DNA of 64,000 nt from Devosia sp. YIM 151766. GTDB lineage: Bacteria; Pseudomonadota; Alphaproteobacteria; Rhizobiales; Devosiaceae. The stretch spans positions 1,488,001 to 1,552,000 of the forward strand of contig NZ_CP127251.1 of assembly GCF_030285925.1 (NCBI RefSeq), given 5' to 3'. Positions 1 through 12,070 of the stretch are shown here, piece after piece; position 1 is the stretch's first letter; every line of letters starts with the position of its first letter. A program made the position numbers and the translations under genes. The notes beneath the pieces are model-generated. The model was not told the origin of the DNA, made no database searches, and worked only from the letters and a program-made list of their open reading frames with translations.

Positions 1-584
1 TGGTCGGGGCCGAGCGGCGTTCCGGGGAGAACCAGTTCGTCACCTGTGGCCACGAGGCCGATGCGCGGCCGCCGCGCCACGGTGAGGCCGGCCTGATTGG
101 CCGCCGCGGCAACGGCGATCTGCATGGGCGTCAGGCGCGATCCGGCCTCGATCAAGATATCGCCCGTGGCGAAATCGTGGCCTTTCGGCCTGACGCTGTG
201 ACCCGGCCGGGCCGGGGCGGTGAAACGCACGGTATCGCCGTCCCGCACCGCCTCTTCCTGCATGATCACCGTATCGGCGCCGGGCGGTACCGGGGCGCCG
301 GTGAAGATGCGGACGGCTTCGCCCGCCCCGACCGCACCGGCGAAACCGGCGCCGGCCTGCGACATGCCGATAACGCGCAGATTTGCCGCGGACGTCACAT
401 CGGCGGCACGCATGGCATAGCCATCCATGGCGCTGGCAGCGAAGGGCGGCTGGTCATGCGCGGCGATGAGCGGTGCGGCGAGAACCCGGCCGACGGCCTC
501 GGCCAGCGCCACCTCTTCCGGGGTGACCGGCGGCACCCGCGCGAGAATGGCGGCCCGCGCCTGCTCGACCGGCAAAAGGCTCAT
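1..584 (-). CDS. moeA: MoeA, molybdopterin molybdenumtransferase (N-terminal part; runs off the window)
   Basis: Inserts molybdate into adenylylated molybdopterin in molybdenum cofactor synthesis. About 194 N-terminal residues are visible, because the gene reads leftward out of the window. They carry the MoeA hallmarks SAMDGYA (residues 51-57) and FTGAPVPPGADTVIMQEE (about 94-111), and the start of the MogA-like domain with VATGDELV near the window edge. Start ATG is at 582-584 and overlaps the moaC stop as ATGA, so it is probably translated by coupling at the end of the trp-moa transcript. The truncation is only the window boundary; I see no frameshift. Confidence 0.95.
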   Translation of the reverse strand, partial: MSLLPVEQARAAILARVPPVTPEEVALAEAVGRVLAAPLIAAHDQPPFAASAMDGYAMRAADVTSAANLRVIGMSQAGAGFAGAVGAGEAVRIFTGAPVPPGADTVIMQEEAVRDGDTVRFTAPARPGHSVRPKGHDFATGDILIEAGSRLTPMQIAVAAAANQAGLTVARRPRIGLVATGDELVLPGTPLGPD

Positions 585-1063
585 GGCGCGCGCCCGAAAT
601 CGCCCGATTTGCCGCCGGATTTTTCCACGAGGCAGATATCGGAGACGACCATGGCCCGATCCAGGGCTTTTGCCATGTCGTAAAGGGTCAGGGCAGCGGT
701 CGATGCGGCCACCAGCGCCTCCATTTCCACACCGGTCTGGCCATTGGTTTCGGCAAGGGCGAGGATTTCCACGGTATTCGCGTCGCGCTGCGCGATGTCC
801 ACGCGCACCTTGGTCAGCGGAATCGGATGGCAGAGCGGAATGAGCTCGGCGGTTTTCTTGGCCGCCATGATGCCCGCGACCCGCGCCACGGCCAGCGCGT
901 CGCCCTTCTTGAGATCGCCCGCCAGGATGGCCGCGATCGTCGCCGCTTCTCCGCTCAGCCGCGCCTGCGCCACGGCCCGGCGGCGGGTAACGGCCTTGTC
1001 ACCGATATCGACGATATGGGCCTCGCCCTTCTCGTTGAGATGCGTGAGGTCGTCCGCAGCCAT
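581..1063 (-). CDS. moaC: MoaC, cyclic pyranopterin monophosphate synthase
   Basis: Second step of molybdopterin synthesis: converts the 3',8-cyclo-GTP made by MoaA into cyclic pyranopterin monophosphate. 160 residues, the usual family length. Motifs: LCHP (77-80, with the active-site His), GVEMEAL (111-117), YDMAKALD (128-135, with the catalytic Asp and Lys) and KSGGKSG (148-154). ATG at 1061-1063 shares one base with the trpC stop (TAATG), and its own TGA overlaps the moeA start. The position between trpC and moeA is a common rhizobial arrangement. I expect no frameshift or missing residue. Confidence 0.97.
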   Translation of the reverse strand: MAADDLTHLNEKGEAHIVDIGDKAVTRRRAVAQARLSGEAATIAAILAGDLKKGDALAVARVAGIMAAKKTAELIPLCHPIPLTKVRVDIAQRDANTVEILALAETNGQTGVEMEALVAASTAALTLYDMAKALDRAMVVSDICLVEKSGGKSGDFGRAP

Positions 1064-1875
1064 TACTGGACCAATTCCGGCGCACCCGTCAGCAGCGCCC
1101 GGGTCGCGGCGACCACATCGGCCTGCCGCATCAGGCTCTCGCCCACCAGGAAGGTGCCGACGCCGCAGCGCTCGTCCAGCATTTTCACCTGGTCATGGGT
1201 GACGATGCCGCTCTCGCTGACCAGCAGCACGTCGGAGGGCATACCGGCGGCCAGGGCGATGGTGGTGTCCAGCGTCGTCTCGAAGGTCCGCAGATTGCGG
1301 TTATTGATGCCGATGAATTTGGCGTCGAGCGCCAGTGCCCGATCCAGCTCGATCTGCTCGTGCACCTCCACCAGCGCATCCATGCCCCATTCCTTCGCCG
1401 AATCGAGCAGATAGCGCGCGGCATCGTCGTCGACAGAGGCCAGAATGATCAGGATGCAATCCGCCCCCCAGGAGCGGGCCTCGGCCACCTGATAGGTCTC
1501 GAACATGAAGTCCTTGCGCAAAACCGGCAGCGCGGTGGCGGCGCGCGCTTCCATCAGATAGCTCGGCGAGCCCTGAAAGCTCGGAGCATCGGTGAGCACC
1601 GAAAGGCAGGCGGCGCCGGCGGTCTCATAGTCGCGGGCAATGGCGGCGGGATTGAAATCGGGCCGGATCAGTCCCTTGGAGGGGCTGGCCTTCTTCACCT
1701 CGGCGATGAGGCCATACTGGCCCTTGGCGCGCTTGTCCTTGAGCGCCTTGACGAAACCGCGCGGCGGCGGCTGGTCATGCGCCTTTGCCACCACCTCCGC
1801 CCAGGGCCGCATGGATTTCGCCGCGGCGATTTCCTCGCGCTTATAAACTTCGATCTGCTTGAGAATATCGGTCAT
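1063..1875 (-). CDS. trpC: TrpC, indole-3-glycerol phosphate synthase
   Basis: Closes the indole ring in tryptophan synthesis (CdRP to indole-3-glycerol phosphate). 270 residues, a monofunctional enzyme, not fused to TrpF. TIM-barrel motifs: [10 protein letters not shown] (59-68), LRKDF with the catalytic Lys (119-123), LVEVH (168-172), INNRNL (190-195), SESGI (220-224) and the phosphate-binding VGESLM (244-249). Start ATG at 1873-1875 overlaps the trpD stop by one base (TAATG), and its stop overlaps moaC in the same way, so trpD-trpC-moaC are translationally coupled. Confidence 0.98.
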   Translation of the reverse strand: MTDILKQIEVYKREEIAAAKSMRPWAEVVAKAHDQPPPRGFVKALKDKRAKGQYGLIAEVKKASPSKGLIRPDFNPAAIARDYETAGAACLSVLTDAPSFQGSPSYLMEARAATALPVLRKDFMFETYQVAEARSWGADCILIILASVDDDAARYLLDSAKEWGMDALVEVHEQIELDRALALDAKFIGINNRNLRTFETTLDTTIALAAGMPSDVLLVSESGIVTHDQVKMLDERCGVGTFLVGESLMRQADVVAATRALLTGAPELVQ

Positions 1876-2891
1876 TACGCTCGTCCGTTCGAAACCGCCA
1901 CGAGGCGGGCGAGAGTGTCGCTGGCCTTGCCGCTATCGATAGCGGCGCGCGCCTGTTCAATACCATCTTCGATATTTGCCGCCCGGTCCGCCACCACCAG
2001 CGCCGCCCCGGCATTGAGCAGCACCGTATCACGATAGGCGCCCGGCGCACCTTCCAGCAAGGCCACGATGGCGGCTGCATTGTCTGCCGGGTCGCCCCCC
2101 AGCAGGTCTTTGGGATCGGTCAGCGTCAATCCCACCTGTTCGGGGTGGATCTCGAAGCTGCGCAGGTCGCCATCGGCGATCTGGGCGACGAAATTCGGTC
2201 CTGAGGTGGACAGCTCGTCCAGCCCTTCGCTCGAATGCACCACCCAGGCCTTGGTCGCCCGATTGGCCAGCAGCGCCGCCGCCACCGGCTCCACCCATTG
2301 CGGTGAATAGACCCCCAGCAGGTAGCGGCGCACCCCGGCGGGATTGGATTGCGGTCCCAGAAGGTTGAACAGCGTCCGCACGCCCAGCTCGGCGCGTGCC
2401 GGGCCCGCATGGCGCATGGCCGGATGATGGGCGGGCGCGAACATGAAGCCGATGCCCACCTTGGCGATGGTGTCGCCGATTTCGGCGGGCGTCAGGTCCA
2501 GCTTCACGCCCAGCGCCTCCAGCGCCTGCGACGAGCCCGAGCGGGACGACAGGGCCTTGTTGCCATGCTTGGCCACCGGCACGCCCGCCGCCGCCACCAC
2601 CAGCGCCGTGGCGGTCGAGATATTGAGGCTGCCGACGCCGTCGCCGCCGGTTCCCACGATGTCGATGGCGTTGTCCGGCGCCGCCACCGGCACCATCTGC
2701 TCGCGCAGGATGGAAACTGCGGCGGCGATTTCGCCCACACTTTCTCCCTTGATGCGCATGCCCATGAGAAAGGCGCCGATCTGGCTCGGCGTGGCTTCGC
2801 CCGCCATGATGATGCGCATCACGGCGCGCATTTCCTCGCCGGTCAGGTCCTGGCGTTCGGCGATCTTGTTGAGAGCGGCCTTGATATCCAT
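1875..2891 (-). CDS. trpD: TrpD, anthranilate phosphoribosyltransferase
   Basis: Transfers the phosphoribosyl group of PRPP to anthranilate. About 338 residues, the normal length. The PRPP loop GTGGDG is at about 80-85, followed by the NISTA segment and [13 protein letters not shown] (anthranilate and diphosphate binding). I chose the ATG at 2889-2891, which sits inside TGATG with the trpG stop. A GTG one codon upstream (2892-2894) is an alternative giving an extra Met and an ATGA-like 4-base overlap. Either way it is coupled to trpG. Confidence 0.97.
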   Translation of the reverse strand: MDIKAALNKIAERQDLTGEEMRAVMRIIMAGEATPSQIGAFLMGMRIKGESVGEIAAAVSILREQMVPVAAPDNAIDIVGTGGDGVGSLNISTATALVVAAAGVPVAKHGNKALSSRSGSSQALEALGVKLDLTPAEIGDTIAKVGIGFMFAPAHHPAMRHAGPARAELGVRTLFNLLGPQSNPAGVRRYLLGVYSPQWVEPVAAALLANRATKAWVVHSSEGLDELSTSGPNFVAQIADGDLRSFEIHPEQVGLTLTDPKDLLGGDPADNAAAIVALLEGAPGAYRDTVLLNAGAALVVADRAANIEDGIEQARAAIDSGKASDTLARLVAVSNGRA

Positions 2892-3490
2892 CACGCAGCC
2901 TTCCTGCCGTTGAAATCGCGGGCGATGTTGAGGAAATTCTGCAATAGCGCATGGCCGTTTTCCGAGGCGATGCTCTCGGGATGGAATTGTACGCCATGCA
3001 GCGGCATGGTCCGGTGCTGCATTCCCATGATCAAGCCGTCATCGGTGGCCGCCGTCACTTCCAGCGCTTCCGGCAGGGTCTCCCGGCGGACGATGAGCGA
3101 ATGATAGCGCGTGGCCTCAAACCCGGCATTAAGGCCGCGGAACAGGCCCTGGCCATTGTGCTCGATCCTACTGGTCTTGCCGTGGAACAGGCTCGGCGCG
3201 CGGACGATCTCACCGCCCAGCGCCTGCCCGATCGCCTGATGGCCCAGGCATACGCCCAGAATCGGGATGCTGGATTGGAAACGGTCGATCACTGCCAGGC
3301 AGATGCCCGCCTCATTGGGCGTGCGGGGGCCGGGCGACAGCACGATGGCCTCCGGCGCCATGGCGGCGATCTGCTCAAGCGTGATCTTGTCGTTACGCTT
3401 GACGATGACATCGGCGTCCAATTCTCCGAGGAAGTGGACGAGATTGTAGGTAAAACTGTCGTAATTATCGATGACGAGAAGGCGGGTCAT
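2891..3490 (-). CDS. trpG: TrpG, anthranilate synthase glutaminase subunit (component II)
   Basis: Class I glutamine amidotransferase that supplies ammonia to TrpE. 199 residues. The catalytic triad is visible: Cys81 in GVCLGHQ (79-85), and His170 and Glu172 in VQFHPES. The oxyanion segment SPGP is at 52-55. A GAGGA Shine-Dalgarno-like stretch lies about ten bases before the ATG. In many rhizobia trpE and trpG are fused; here they are separate genes, with a 198-bp gap between them that carries a palindromic repeat. It may also serve PabB as a shared amidotransferase, which cannot be judged from this window. Confidence 0.97.
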   Translation of the reverse strand: MTRLLVIDNYDSFTYNLVHFLGELDADVIVKRNDKITLEQIAAMAPEAIVLSPGPRTPNEAGICLAVIDRFQSSIPILGVCLGHQAIGQALGGEIVRAPSLFHGKTSRIEHNGQGLFRGLNAGFEATRYHSLIVRRETLPEALEVTAATDDGLIMGMQHRTMPLHGVQFHPESIASENGHALLQNFLNIARDFNGRKAA

Positions 3491-3527
3491 ATTGTCTGGT
3501 CCTCAGCAGTCTGTTTCCAACCACCGG

Positions 3528-3564
3528 GTCATTCCCGCGCCAGCGGGAACCCCTGTTTCAGAAC
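3528..3564. repeat. Truncated copy of palindromic element A (reverse orientation)
   Basis: The 198-bp gap between trpG and trpE (3491-3688) contains no gene. It holds a hairpin with arms of the form TTCCCGC / GCGGGAA, starting with GTCATTCC, followed by a spacer resembling the middle of element A. The second outer hairpin seen in the full copies at 28301, 28557, 35334 and 43436 is missing here. It lies just upstream of trpG on the same transcript. Confidence 0.7.
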
Positions 3565-3688
3565 CAGCCCCGCCATCGAAAATCCTCCACAGGCCTCATC
3601 CCGAGCCGGTCGGCGGATGGGCTTGCGGCCATGGCCTTATCGACCTGCTGGTTCGACAAACTTACCATGAGATCTACGAGAATTCCGG

Positions 3689-5197
3689 TCATTGCCCCAC
3701 TCCTGCCTCGCCGGCATAGCGTAGCGCTTCCTCGGCGGCGCTGAAAAGAGCCCGCGCCTTGTTCTCGCATTCCAGCTGTTCCAGCTCCGGCTTGCTATCG
3801 GCGACGATGCCGGCGCCGGACTGCACATGCAGCTTGCCGTCCTTGACGATGCCGGTGCGCAGCACGATGCAGGTATCCATGGTGCCATCGGCGCCGAAAT
3901 AGCCCACGCAGCCGCCATAGATGCCACGCCGCGAGCTTTCCAGCTCGTCGATGATTTCCATGGCCCGCACTTTCGGCGCGCCGGAGACGGTGCCGGCCGG
4001 AAAGCCGGCTGAAAGCGCGTCGACGAAGTCATATTGCGGGTCGAGCACACCGACGACATTGGAGACGATGTGCATGACGTGAGAATAATATTCGAGGAAG
4101 AACTGGTCGGTCACCCTGACCGTCCCGGTCTGCGCCACCCGGCCCACATCGTTGCGGCCGAGATCGAGCAGCATCAGGTGTTCGGAAAGCTCCTTGGGAT
4201 CGCTCAGCAGCTCCGCCGCCAATTCCTTGTCGCGCGCGGGGGTGTCGCCACGCTTGCGGGTGCCGGCAATGGGCCGGATGGTGACCTCGCCGTCCTGTAC
4301 CCGCACCAGGATTTCCGGGCTCGATCCGGCAATTGCAAAGCCGCCGAAATCGAGGAAATACATGTAAGGGCTGGGATTGGTCCGCCGGAGTGCCCGGTAT
4401 AAAGCCGTCGATGGCAGGGTGAAGTCGGCGGAAAAACGCTGGCTCAGCACTACCTGGAAAATGTCGCCGGCGCCGATATATTCCTTGGCCCTGGCGACCA
4501 TGCCGAAATAGTCGTCGGGCGTTGTATCGCTGCTGACGGCGATGGATTCGAGATCGGGCAGGGCAGGGGTCGCCGGAAGCGCCCGCGACAATCGCGCGAT
4601 GGCATCGTCGATGCGGTTTTCGGCGGCTTCCAGGGCCTGCTGGCCGCTAATGCCCGCCCGCACATAGACCGGCGCCGTCAGATATAATTCATCCTTGACC
4701 GTGTCGAAGATCGCCAGCAGCGAGGGCCGTATCAGCACCGCTTCGGGCGTGCCCAAGGCATCGGGCTTGTCGGTGGGAAGATGTTCCATATAGCGGACCA
4801 TCTCGTAGCCCAGATAGCCATAGACCCCGGCCGATTGCGGCGGCAGGCCCGGCGGAACCTCGATCTGGCTTTCGGCCACCAGCTTGCGCAGGGCATCGAG
4901 CGGCATGTCGCTCATCGGCTCGAAAGCATCGGGCGCGGTCTGCGCCGAACGATTGATCGCCGCCGTGCCGTTTTCGACTTTGAGAATCAGGTCGGGGAGC
5001 AGGCCGATAATGGAATAGCGGCCGCGGGTCGTTCCGTCCTGAACGCTCTCGAACAGGAAGCAATGGTTCCGGTCGCTCGCCAGCTTGAGATAGGTCCCGA
5101 TCGGCGTTTCGAGATCGGCCACGACGCGGCGCCAGACGATTCCAGACTTTCCGGCATCGTATTGCGCGGTAAAGTGCTTGGAAAAGTCAGCGTCCAT
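3689..5197 (-). CDS. trpE: TrpE, anthranilate synthase component I
   Basis: Makes anthranilate from chorismate with ammonia from TrpG. 502 residues, a stand-alone subunit. Chorismate-enzyme motifs: GSSPEILVR, IRPIAGTRKRG, LDLGRNDVGRV and PAGTVSGAPKVRAMEIIDELE-type C-terminal block. The N-terminal FLFESV segment corresponds to the tryptophan feedback site (LLES in enterics), so the enzyme is probably feedback inhibited. It starts only 30 bases after the stop of the upstream chaperone gene. That leaves no room for the leader-peptide attenuator known for rhizobial trpE(G), so read-through from the chaperone promoter is likely. Confidence 0.98.
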   Translation of the reverse strand: MDADFSKHFTAQYDAGKSGIVWRRVVADLETPIGTYLKLASDRNHCFLFESVQDGTTRGRYSIIGLLPDLILKVENGTAAINRSAQTAPDAFEPMSDMPLDALRKLVAESQIEVPPGLPPQSAGVYGYLGYEMVRYMEHLPTDKPDALGTPEAVLIRPSLLAIFDTVKDELYLTAPVYVRAGISGQQALEAAENRIDDAIARLSRALPATPALPDLESIAVSSDTTPDDYFGMVARAKEYIGAGDIFQVVLSQRFSADFTLPSTALYRALRRTNPSPYMYFLDFGGFAIAGSSPEILVRVQDGEVTIRPIAGTRKRGDTPARDKELAAELLSDPKELSEHLMLLDLGRNDVGRVAQTGTVRVTDQFFLEYYSHVMHIVSNVVGVLDPQYDFVDALSAGFPAGTVSGAPKVRAMEIIDELESSRRGIYGGCVGYFGADGTMDTCIVLRTGIVKDGKLHVQSGAGIVADSKPELEQLECENKARALFSAAEEALRYAGEAGVGQ

Positions 5198-5227
5198 TTT
5201 GGTCGGGTTCCGTCATTTGCCTTCGGC

Positions 5228-7102
5228 CTATTCGCCGAAGTTCTGGATGAGAAGCTGAGTCAGCGTCTGCTGATTGACCCGCAATCCGGCATCGTCGCGC
5301 AGGGCCGAGACGAATTCCGAATAGAGCCCGGTCCGCGCCTCGTTATTGATGCTGGCCAGCGCCTGGGCCGCCAGCGGTTCGTCGGGCTCGGAAATGTCGA
5401 CCACCTCGAAGACGATGAACTCGCCGGTTTCGGTCACCGTGGAGCCCTTGTGATCCGGGCCGCCGGCAAAGGCCGCCGCCGCCAGGGTGCTGTCGATGGT
5501 GCCGTCCTCGGAGCCGAACCGGGTAAATGGCGTGCTGATCTGGGGGAACAGGTTCAGCTCCAGCGCGATATCGGCCAGGGCCTCGCCATTTTCGAGACGG
5601 GTGACGATCTGGGCGCCCAGCGCCAGCAACGCCTCATTGGCGCGCTGTTCGTTGATGGCGGCCGTCACCTCGTCCCGCACTTCGGCCAATGTCTGATCGC
5701 GGGCCGGCTCGACGGCTTCGAGATCGAACCACACATGCGCATTGCCCCCCAGGGCAACGCTCGGGATCAACTGACCGTCCTGTGCCTGAAAGATCGCCTG
5801 GGCGACGCGCGGATAATCGGCAGGCGCCAGATTGGGCAGCACCGACAATTCGGCGCCCGACACGGTCACGTCGGCCTCATGGACCGTCAGGCCGAAGCGG
5901 CCGGCAATGGCTTCGATCGGCTGGAAGGCGGCGCGCAATTCCTCGATCTGGTCGAGCACGTCACTGATCTCGTTGCGGGCCGAAGCCGTTCCCAGGCGCT
6001 CGATGACTTCGGCGCGCACTTCGTCGAGCGAGGGCTGCCCCTCCGCTTCGATCTCGGCCACATGCACGGCGCGCTTGCCGCCAATGCCGTCGATGATTGC
6101 GAACGCGCCTTCGTCGAGGGCGAATGCGGCATCGGCAAGTCGGGTGTCGGTCACCTGGGCGCGCGCCAGCGTACCCAGGCTGGACGGCGTCACCCCTGCC
6201 TGGGCGATAAGGGCGCCGAAATCGTCGCCGGCAGCCAGGCCTTGCTCGAACAGCGCCTGGCGCTCCGGCGTATTCAGCGCCACCTGCTCGATGGTGCGGC
6301 GCTCCGGTGTGGTCAGATTGTCCTTGATGCGCTCATATTCGGCGCTGATCGCGCTCTCATCGAAGCTCTTGGTGGCAGCGAGCGAAGCCAGCGACAAATC
6401 CAGCAGCTTGACCTTGCGGGTTTCCACCGTGCGGTATTCGGACTGGTGGTCGGCCAGATAGGCCGCCAATTCCGCTTCGCCGGGCTCGGCAGGCGTCTCG
6501 ATATTGGTTTCGTTGAGCGCGATATAATCGATGGTCCGGGTGGCGGTCGCGTAATCGTTGATGAGATCGTTGGCGATTGCGGGCAGGGTCGCACCGGCGA
6601 ACAGCGTATCGGCCAATTGTTCGCGCCGGGCCTCGCTGCCCCGGGCCGCGAAATATTCGGCTTCGGTCCAGCCGGCCCGTTGCAGGGTCTGGCTGAAAAT
6701 GGCGGGCTCGAACGTGCCCAGCGTGCCATGGAAAGACGGATCTTCACGCAGCATCTGCCCGAGCTTGGCATCGGAAACGCCAAGGCCGAACTGGTTCGCC
6801 AGCCCGTCCAGGGCCGCACCCTCCGAGAGCCGCAGTAATACGGCGGTCGGCAGGCCCATGGATTCCGCCTGGCTGGTGGTGGGCACCGAGCCAAGCTGGG
6901 TGGTGATGGCGCTGACCTGGCTCTGATATGCCCGCAGGAATTCGCGGGCACTGATCTCCTCATTGCCGACACGGGCGACAGTATTGCTTCCCAGGTCTAT
7001 GATGACATTGTTGATGCCGAATCCGGCTACGCCCACCAGCAGAAACGCCCCCAGGATTTTCCCGGGCCAGGATTTTGCAAAATCACGCAAACCATCGAGC
7101 AT
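5228..7102 (-). CDS. PpiD-like membrane-anchored peptidyl-prolyl isomerase/chaperone
   Basis: Envelope protein-folding factor of the SurA_N/parvulin (PpiD) family. 624 residues, in the family range. A short cytoplasmic N-terminus ([14 protein letters not shown]) is followed by one membrane segment at about 17-36, then a large periplasmic region. The SurA-N-like part ([20 protein letters not shown]) is at about 40-200 and a parvulin-like region ([18 protein letters not shown]) at about 250-350. The canonical parvulin catalytic residues are not obvious, so it may act mainly as a chaperone. It heads the trpE transcript and is divergent from tpiA across a 120-bp gap that must hold both promoters. 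Confidence 0.85.
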   Translation of the reverse strand: MLDGLRDFAKSWPGKILGAFLLVGVAGFGINNVIIDLGSNTVARVGNEEISAREFLRAYQSQVSAITTQLGSVPTTSQAESMGLPTAVLLRLSEGAALDGLANQFGLGVSDAKLGQMLREDPSFHGTLGTFEPAIFSQTLQRAGWTEAEYFAARGSEARREQLADTLFAGATLPAIANDLINDYATATRTIDYIALNETNIETPAEPGEAELAAYLADHQSEYRTVETRKVKLLDLSLASLAATKSFDESAISAEYERIKDNLTTPERRTIEQVALNTPERQALFEQGLAAGDDFGALIAQAGVTPSSLGTLARAQVTDTRLADAAFALDEGAFAIIDGIGGKRAVHVAEIEAEGQPSLDEVRAEVIERLGTASARNEISDVLDQIEELRAAFQPIEAIAGRFGLTVHEADVTVSGAELSVLPNLAPADYPRVAQAIFQAQDGQLIPSVALGGNAHVWFDLEAVEPARDQTLAEVRDEVTAAINEQRANEALLALGAQIVTRLENGEALADIALELNLFPQISTPFTRFGSEDGTIDSTLAAAAFAGGPDHKGSTVTETGEFIVFEVVDISEPDEPLAAQALASINNEARTGLYSEFVSALRDDAGLRVNQQTLTQLLIQNFGE

Positions 7103-7222
7103 TTCAAACGTTCCAGTTTCGGGGCCGAGGCTTTACCCCAGGGGGCGGGCCGGACTAAAGACAATTCGACTGCCGGGGTTAGGGCAAACCCCTCTCCGGC
7201 GCAAGAGGCAGGAGTAGCAAGA

Positions 7223-7978
7223 TTGACGACCCTTTCACCGCTGATCGCCGGAAATTGGAAGATGAATGGGCTGACCCACTCGCTGGACGAACTGGCTGAA
7301 CTCGCCCGGCTGATGACCGCCGGCGCGGCGCCACGGGCCGTCGTCGTGGTCTGCCCGCCGGCAACCCTGCTCGCCGCCGTGGCCGCGCAGGGCGCCTCCA
7401 GCGGCATTCTCGCCGGTGGACAGGATTGCCATACCGATGCCTCTGGCGCCCATACCGGGGACATCGCCGCCGGCATGCTGGCCGATGCGGGGGCTCAATT
7501 CGTCATTGTCGGCCATTCCGAACGCCGCGCCGGCCATAGTGAAACCGACGACGAGGTGCGCGCCAAGGCGGAAGCAGCCATCGGCGCCGGGCTCAAGCCC
7601 ATTATCTGCGTCGGCGAGACCGAGGCCGAACGCGACGCCGGCACCGCGGAATCCGTGATCGCCGCCCAATTGGCCGCTTCGATTCCCGACGCCGCCGAAC
7701 AGCATGAACTGGTCGTGGCCTATGAGCCGGTCTGGGCCATCGGCACCGGCCGAACCCCTTCGGTGGAAGACATCGCCGCCATGCACGCCTCCATCCGCGC
7801 CGGATTGGTCGAGCGCTTCGGCTCCGAGCGCGGCGAATCCATCCGCATTCTTTATGGCGGCTCGATGAAACCGCATAATGCGCGTGAGATTCTGAGCATC
7901 GAAAACGTCAATGGGGGACTGGTCGGCGGCGCCAGCCTCTTGGCAAAGGACTTCTATACGATTATCTCCGCCGTATAG
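7223..7978 (+). CDS. tpiA: TpiA, triose-phosphate isomerase
   Basis: Interconverts dihydroxyacetone phosphate and glyceraldehyde 3-phosphate. 251 residues. All catalytic residues are present: Asn11 and Lys13 (GNWKMNG), His98 (VGHSERR) and Glu168 ([10 protein letters not shown]), plus the phosphate-binding YGGSMKP. The start is a TTG at 7223-7225, supported by the AGGCAGGAG stretch about ten bases upstream; no nearby ATG gives the conserved N-terminus. It lies first in a plus-strand run tpiA-secG-pyrG-gatB. Confidence 0.97.
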   Translation: MTTLSPLIAGNWKMNGLTHSLDELAELARLMTAGAAPRAVVVVCPPATLLAAVAAQGASSGILAGGQDCHTDASGAHTGDIAAGMLADAGAQFVIVGHSERRAGHSETDDEVRAKAEAAIGAGLKPIICVGETEAERDAGTAESVIAAQLAASIPDAAEQHELVVAYEPVWAIGTGRTPSVEDIAAMHASIRAGLVERFGSERGESIRILYGGSMKPHNAREILSIENVNGGLVGGASLLAKDFYTIISAV

Positions 7979-8123
7979 CTGAGCGGCATGCTGTCCGGTC
8001 GGGGCGAAATTCGCCGCGACCGGCTGGTATTTGCCGGTCGAGGGGTGTATGACCCCGCATCCTTTCATAACCGGGGCCGATCGCTGACGCCCGGACCCGG
8101 ACTGACGCGAAGACAAGAATTTC

Positions 8124-8627
8124 ATGGCCAACGTTCTGCTCGTCGCCTATCTGCTGATCGTATTGGCGCTGATTATCGTCATCCTGCTCCAGCGTTCCGA
8201 AGGCGGCGCGCTGGGTATCGGCGGTGGCGGCGGCGGCGGGCTGATGACGGCAAGGGGCTCGGCAAACCTGCTCACCCGCACCACGGCCATTCTCGCCGTT
8301 CTGTTTTTCGCCTCGGCCATCGGCCTGACTATTCTCAACGATCTGGACCGCACCACTACGGGCATTCTCGATAGCGCCATCACGGCGCCGGGCGATGCGG
8401 CGCCGAGCACGGTTCTCGATGCGCTCAACGCGTTGCAGGGCGATCTGCCCTTGCCGGTCGAGGCCCAGACGCCTGCCGCGCCCGAGACGACCAGCGGTGA
8501 CCTGCCCGTTCCCATGGCTCCGGCCGAGACGGAACTGGCGCCGCCCGCCGATACGATGATGATGGCTCCGGCTCCCGAGGCGCCCGCCGCCGAAAGCCAG
8601 ACGCCGTCGACGCCGACCGGTAATTGA
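8124..8627 (+). CDS. secG: SecG, Sec translocon subunit
   Basis: Small integral membrane partner of SecYE that stimulates SecA-driven export. The first membrane helix is at residues 3-23. It is followed by the SecG signature LLQRSEGGALGIGGGG, here with a run of seven glycines (33-39), and a second helix at about 54-72. The protein is long for SecG (167 residues against about 110 in E. coli) because of an Ala/Pro/Thr-rich tail from residue 75. Extended tails of this kind occur in alphaproteobacterial SecG. tpiA-secG linkage is conserved. Confidence 0.93.
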   Translation: MANVLLVAYLLIVLALIIVILLQRSEGGALGIGGGGGGGLMTARGSANLLTRTTAILAVLFFASAIGLTILNDLDRTTTGILDSAITAPGDAAPSTVLDALNALQGDLPLPVEAQTPAAPETTSGDLPVPMAPAETELAPPADTMMMAPAPEAPAAESQTPSTPTGN

Positions 8628-8649
8628 TCCGCCGCGAGGCGAGACGAAC

Positions 8650-8680
8650 AAGGGGATGGCGACATCCCCTTCTTCTTGTT
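8650..8680 (+). terminator. Rho-independent-type terminator after secG
   Basis: A perfect 9-bp stem (AAGGGGATG at 8650-8658, CATCCCCTT at 8663-8671) with a four-base loop is followed by the T-rich TCTTCTTGTT. It lies 22 bases after the secG stop and 60 bases before pyrG, so pyrG probably has its own promoter in 8681-8739. Confidence 0.7.
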
Positions 8681-8733
8681 GTGTAGAGCGGGATTCCCCC
8701 TTCTGCGAATCGTTCACGATGTGCTTATGGTGA

Positions 8734-10368
<1,635 letters not shown>

Positions 10369-10442
10369 CCCGGCCCTGTTGCAACGCCTGGGCAAGCCCG
10401 CTAAGCACTCAAGCTGAAATTTCCGACTTTCAGGACTGCCAA

Positions 10443-11942
10443 GTGACCCTCGTCGATACCCGCACCCCCGACAAGAAGCGCCTGATTTCCGGTTCGACCG
10501 GCGATTGGGAAGTGATCATCGGCATGGAGGTCCACGCGCAGGTGACCAGCGAGAGCAAGCTGTTCTCCGGCTCCTCGACCGAATTCGGCAGCCCGCCCAA
10601 TGCAAATGTCAGCTTCGTCGACGCGGCCATGCCCGGCATGCTGCCGGTAATCAACGAGGAATGCGTGCGCCAGGCCGTGCGCACCGGCCTCGGCCTCAAG
10701 GCAGAGATCAACAAGCGCTCGGTGTTCGACCGGAAGAATTATTTCTATCCGGACCTGCCGCAGGGCTATCAGATCTCCCAGTTCAAGGACCCGATTGTCG
10801 GCGAAGGCAAGGTGCTGCTCGACGTCGATGGCGAGCAGATCGAGATCGGCATCGAGCGGCTGCATCTGGAACAGGATGCCGGCAAGTCGATCCATGACCA
10901 GCACCCCAATATCAGCTTCGTCGACTTCAACCGCTCCGGCGTGGCCCTGATGGAGATCGTCTCCAAGCCCGACCTGCGCTCGTCCGAGGAAGCCAAGGCC
11001 TATCTTTCCAAGCTGCGCACCATCCTGCGCTATCTCGGCACCTGCGACGGCAATATGGAGCAGGGCTCCATGCGCGCCGACGTCAATGTCTCGGTGCGCC
11101 GGCCGGGTGGGGAATTCGGCACCCGCTGCGAGATCAAGAACGTCAATTCCATCCGCTTTGCCGGTCAGGCCATCGAATATGAAGCGCGGCGGCAGATCGA
11201 TATTCTGGAAGATGGCGGCTCCATCGATCAGGAAACCCGCCTGTTCGACCCCAAGAATGGCGAAACCCGCTCCATGCGCTCCAAGGAAGAGGCGCATGAT
11301 TACCGCTACTTCCCCGACCCGGACCTGCTGCCGCTGGAATTCGACGATGCCTTCGTCGACGCCCTGGCGCAGAACCTGCCGGAACTGCCGGATGAGAAGC
11401 AGGCGCGCTTCATTGCCGATTATGGCGTGACGCCCTACGACGCCATGGTGCTGACGCTCGACCGCGAAACCGCCGATTATTACGAGGCCTGCGTGGCCCA
11501 TGGCGGGAGCAAGCGCGATGGCAAGGCCGTCGCCAATATCCTCAATGGCGACGTCGCCGCCTATGCCAACAGCCAGGGCCTCGCGGTCTGGGAAACGCAC
11601 CTGCAACCGGCACAGATCGCCGGACTGGTGGACCTGATCGCCGGCGGCACGATCTCCTCCAAGGGCGGCAAGGACGTGCTGCAAATCCTCATCGCCGAGG
11701 AGCCGGAAGGCGATCCGGCCGATATCGTGGAGCGGCGCGGCCTCAAGCAGGTGACCGATCTCGGCGTCATCGAGAAGATCGTCGACGAAATCATCGCCGC
11801 CAATCCCGACCAGGTCGAGAAGGTCAAGGCCAAGCCGACCATGATCGGCTGGTTCGTCGGCCAGGCCATGAAGGCTTCCGGCGGCAAGGCCAATCCGCAG
11901 GCCCTCAACGAGTTGATGAAGAAGAAGCTCGGCCTCGAATAG
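10443..11942 (+). CDS. gatB: GatB, aspartyl/glutamyl-tRNA amidotransferase subunit B
   Basis: tRNA-binding kinase/amidase subunit that, with GatA and GatC, converts misacylated Glu-tRNA(Gln) and/or Asp-tRNA(Asn) to the correct form. 499 residues. Clear motifs: [55 protein letters not shown] and the C-terminal YqeY-like tail ending in [12 protein letters not shown] place the start at GTG 10443, preceded by AGGA seven bases upstream. The frame is open back to 10257, but that part overlaps pyrG and is not conserved-looking. gatC and gatA are not adjacent. Confidence 0.95.
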   Translation: MTLVDTRTPDKKRLISGSTGDWEVIIGMEVHAQVTSESKLFSGSSTEFGSPPNANVSFVDAAMPGMLPVINEECVRQAVRTGLGLKAEINKRSVFDRKNYFYPDLPQGYQISQFKDPIVGEGKVLLDVDGEQIEIGIERLHLEQDAGKSIHDQHPNISFVDFNRSGVALMEIVSKPDLRSSEEAKAYLSKLRTILRYLGTCDGNMEQGSMRADVNVSVRRPGGEFGTRCEIKNVNSIRFAGQAIEYEARRQIDILEDGGSIDQETRLFDPKNGETRSMRSKEEAHDYRYFPDPDLLPLEFDDAFVDALAQNLPELPDEKQARFIADYGVTPYDAMVLTLDRETADYYEACVAHGGSKRDGKAVANILNGDVAAYANSQGLAVWETHLQPAQIAGLVDLIAGGTISSKGGKDVLQILIAEEPEGDPADIVERRGLKQVTDLGVIEKIVDEIIAANPDQVEKVKAKPTMIGWFVGQAMKASGGKANPQALNELMKKKLGLE

Positions 11943-11961
11943 GAACTAGTTTAGTCTCGGC

Positions 11962-11980
11962 GCGTATCCATATGATACGC
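11962..11980. other. Small dyad after gatB
   Basis: GCGTATC and GATACGC form a perfect 7-bp inverted repeat with a 5-base loop, 20 bases after the gatB stop and between converging genes. There is no T tract on the plus side, so terminator function is uncertain. Nothing else is recognisable in 11943-12070. Confidence 0.35.
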
Positions 11981-12070
11981 AAAAGCACAAGGCAGCCGAC
12001 TTTCTGCCCGTTCCAGTGTTCTGGCAACAATATCTGCGCGATTAAGGCAATAAGCCGGTCGAAATGACGC

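Noticed and set aside
3491..3688. Small gene between trpG and trpE
   Set aside because: Only short frames without ribosome sites are present; the gap holds a truncated palindromic repeat.
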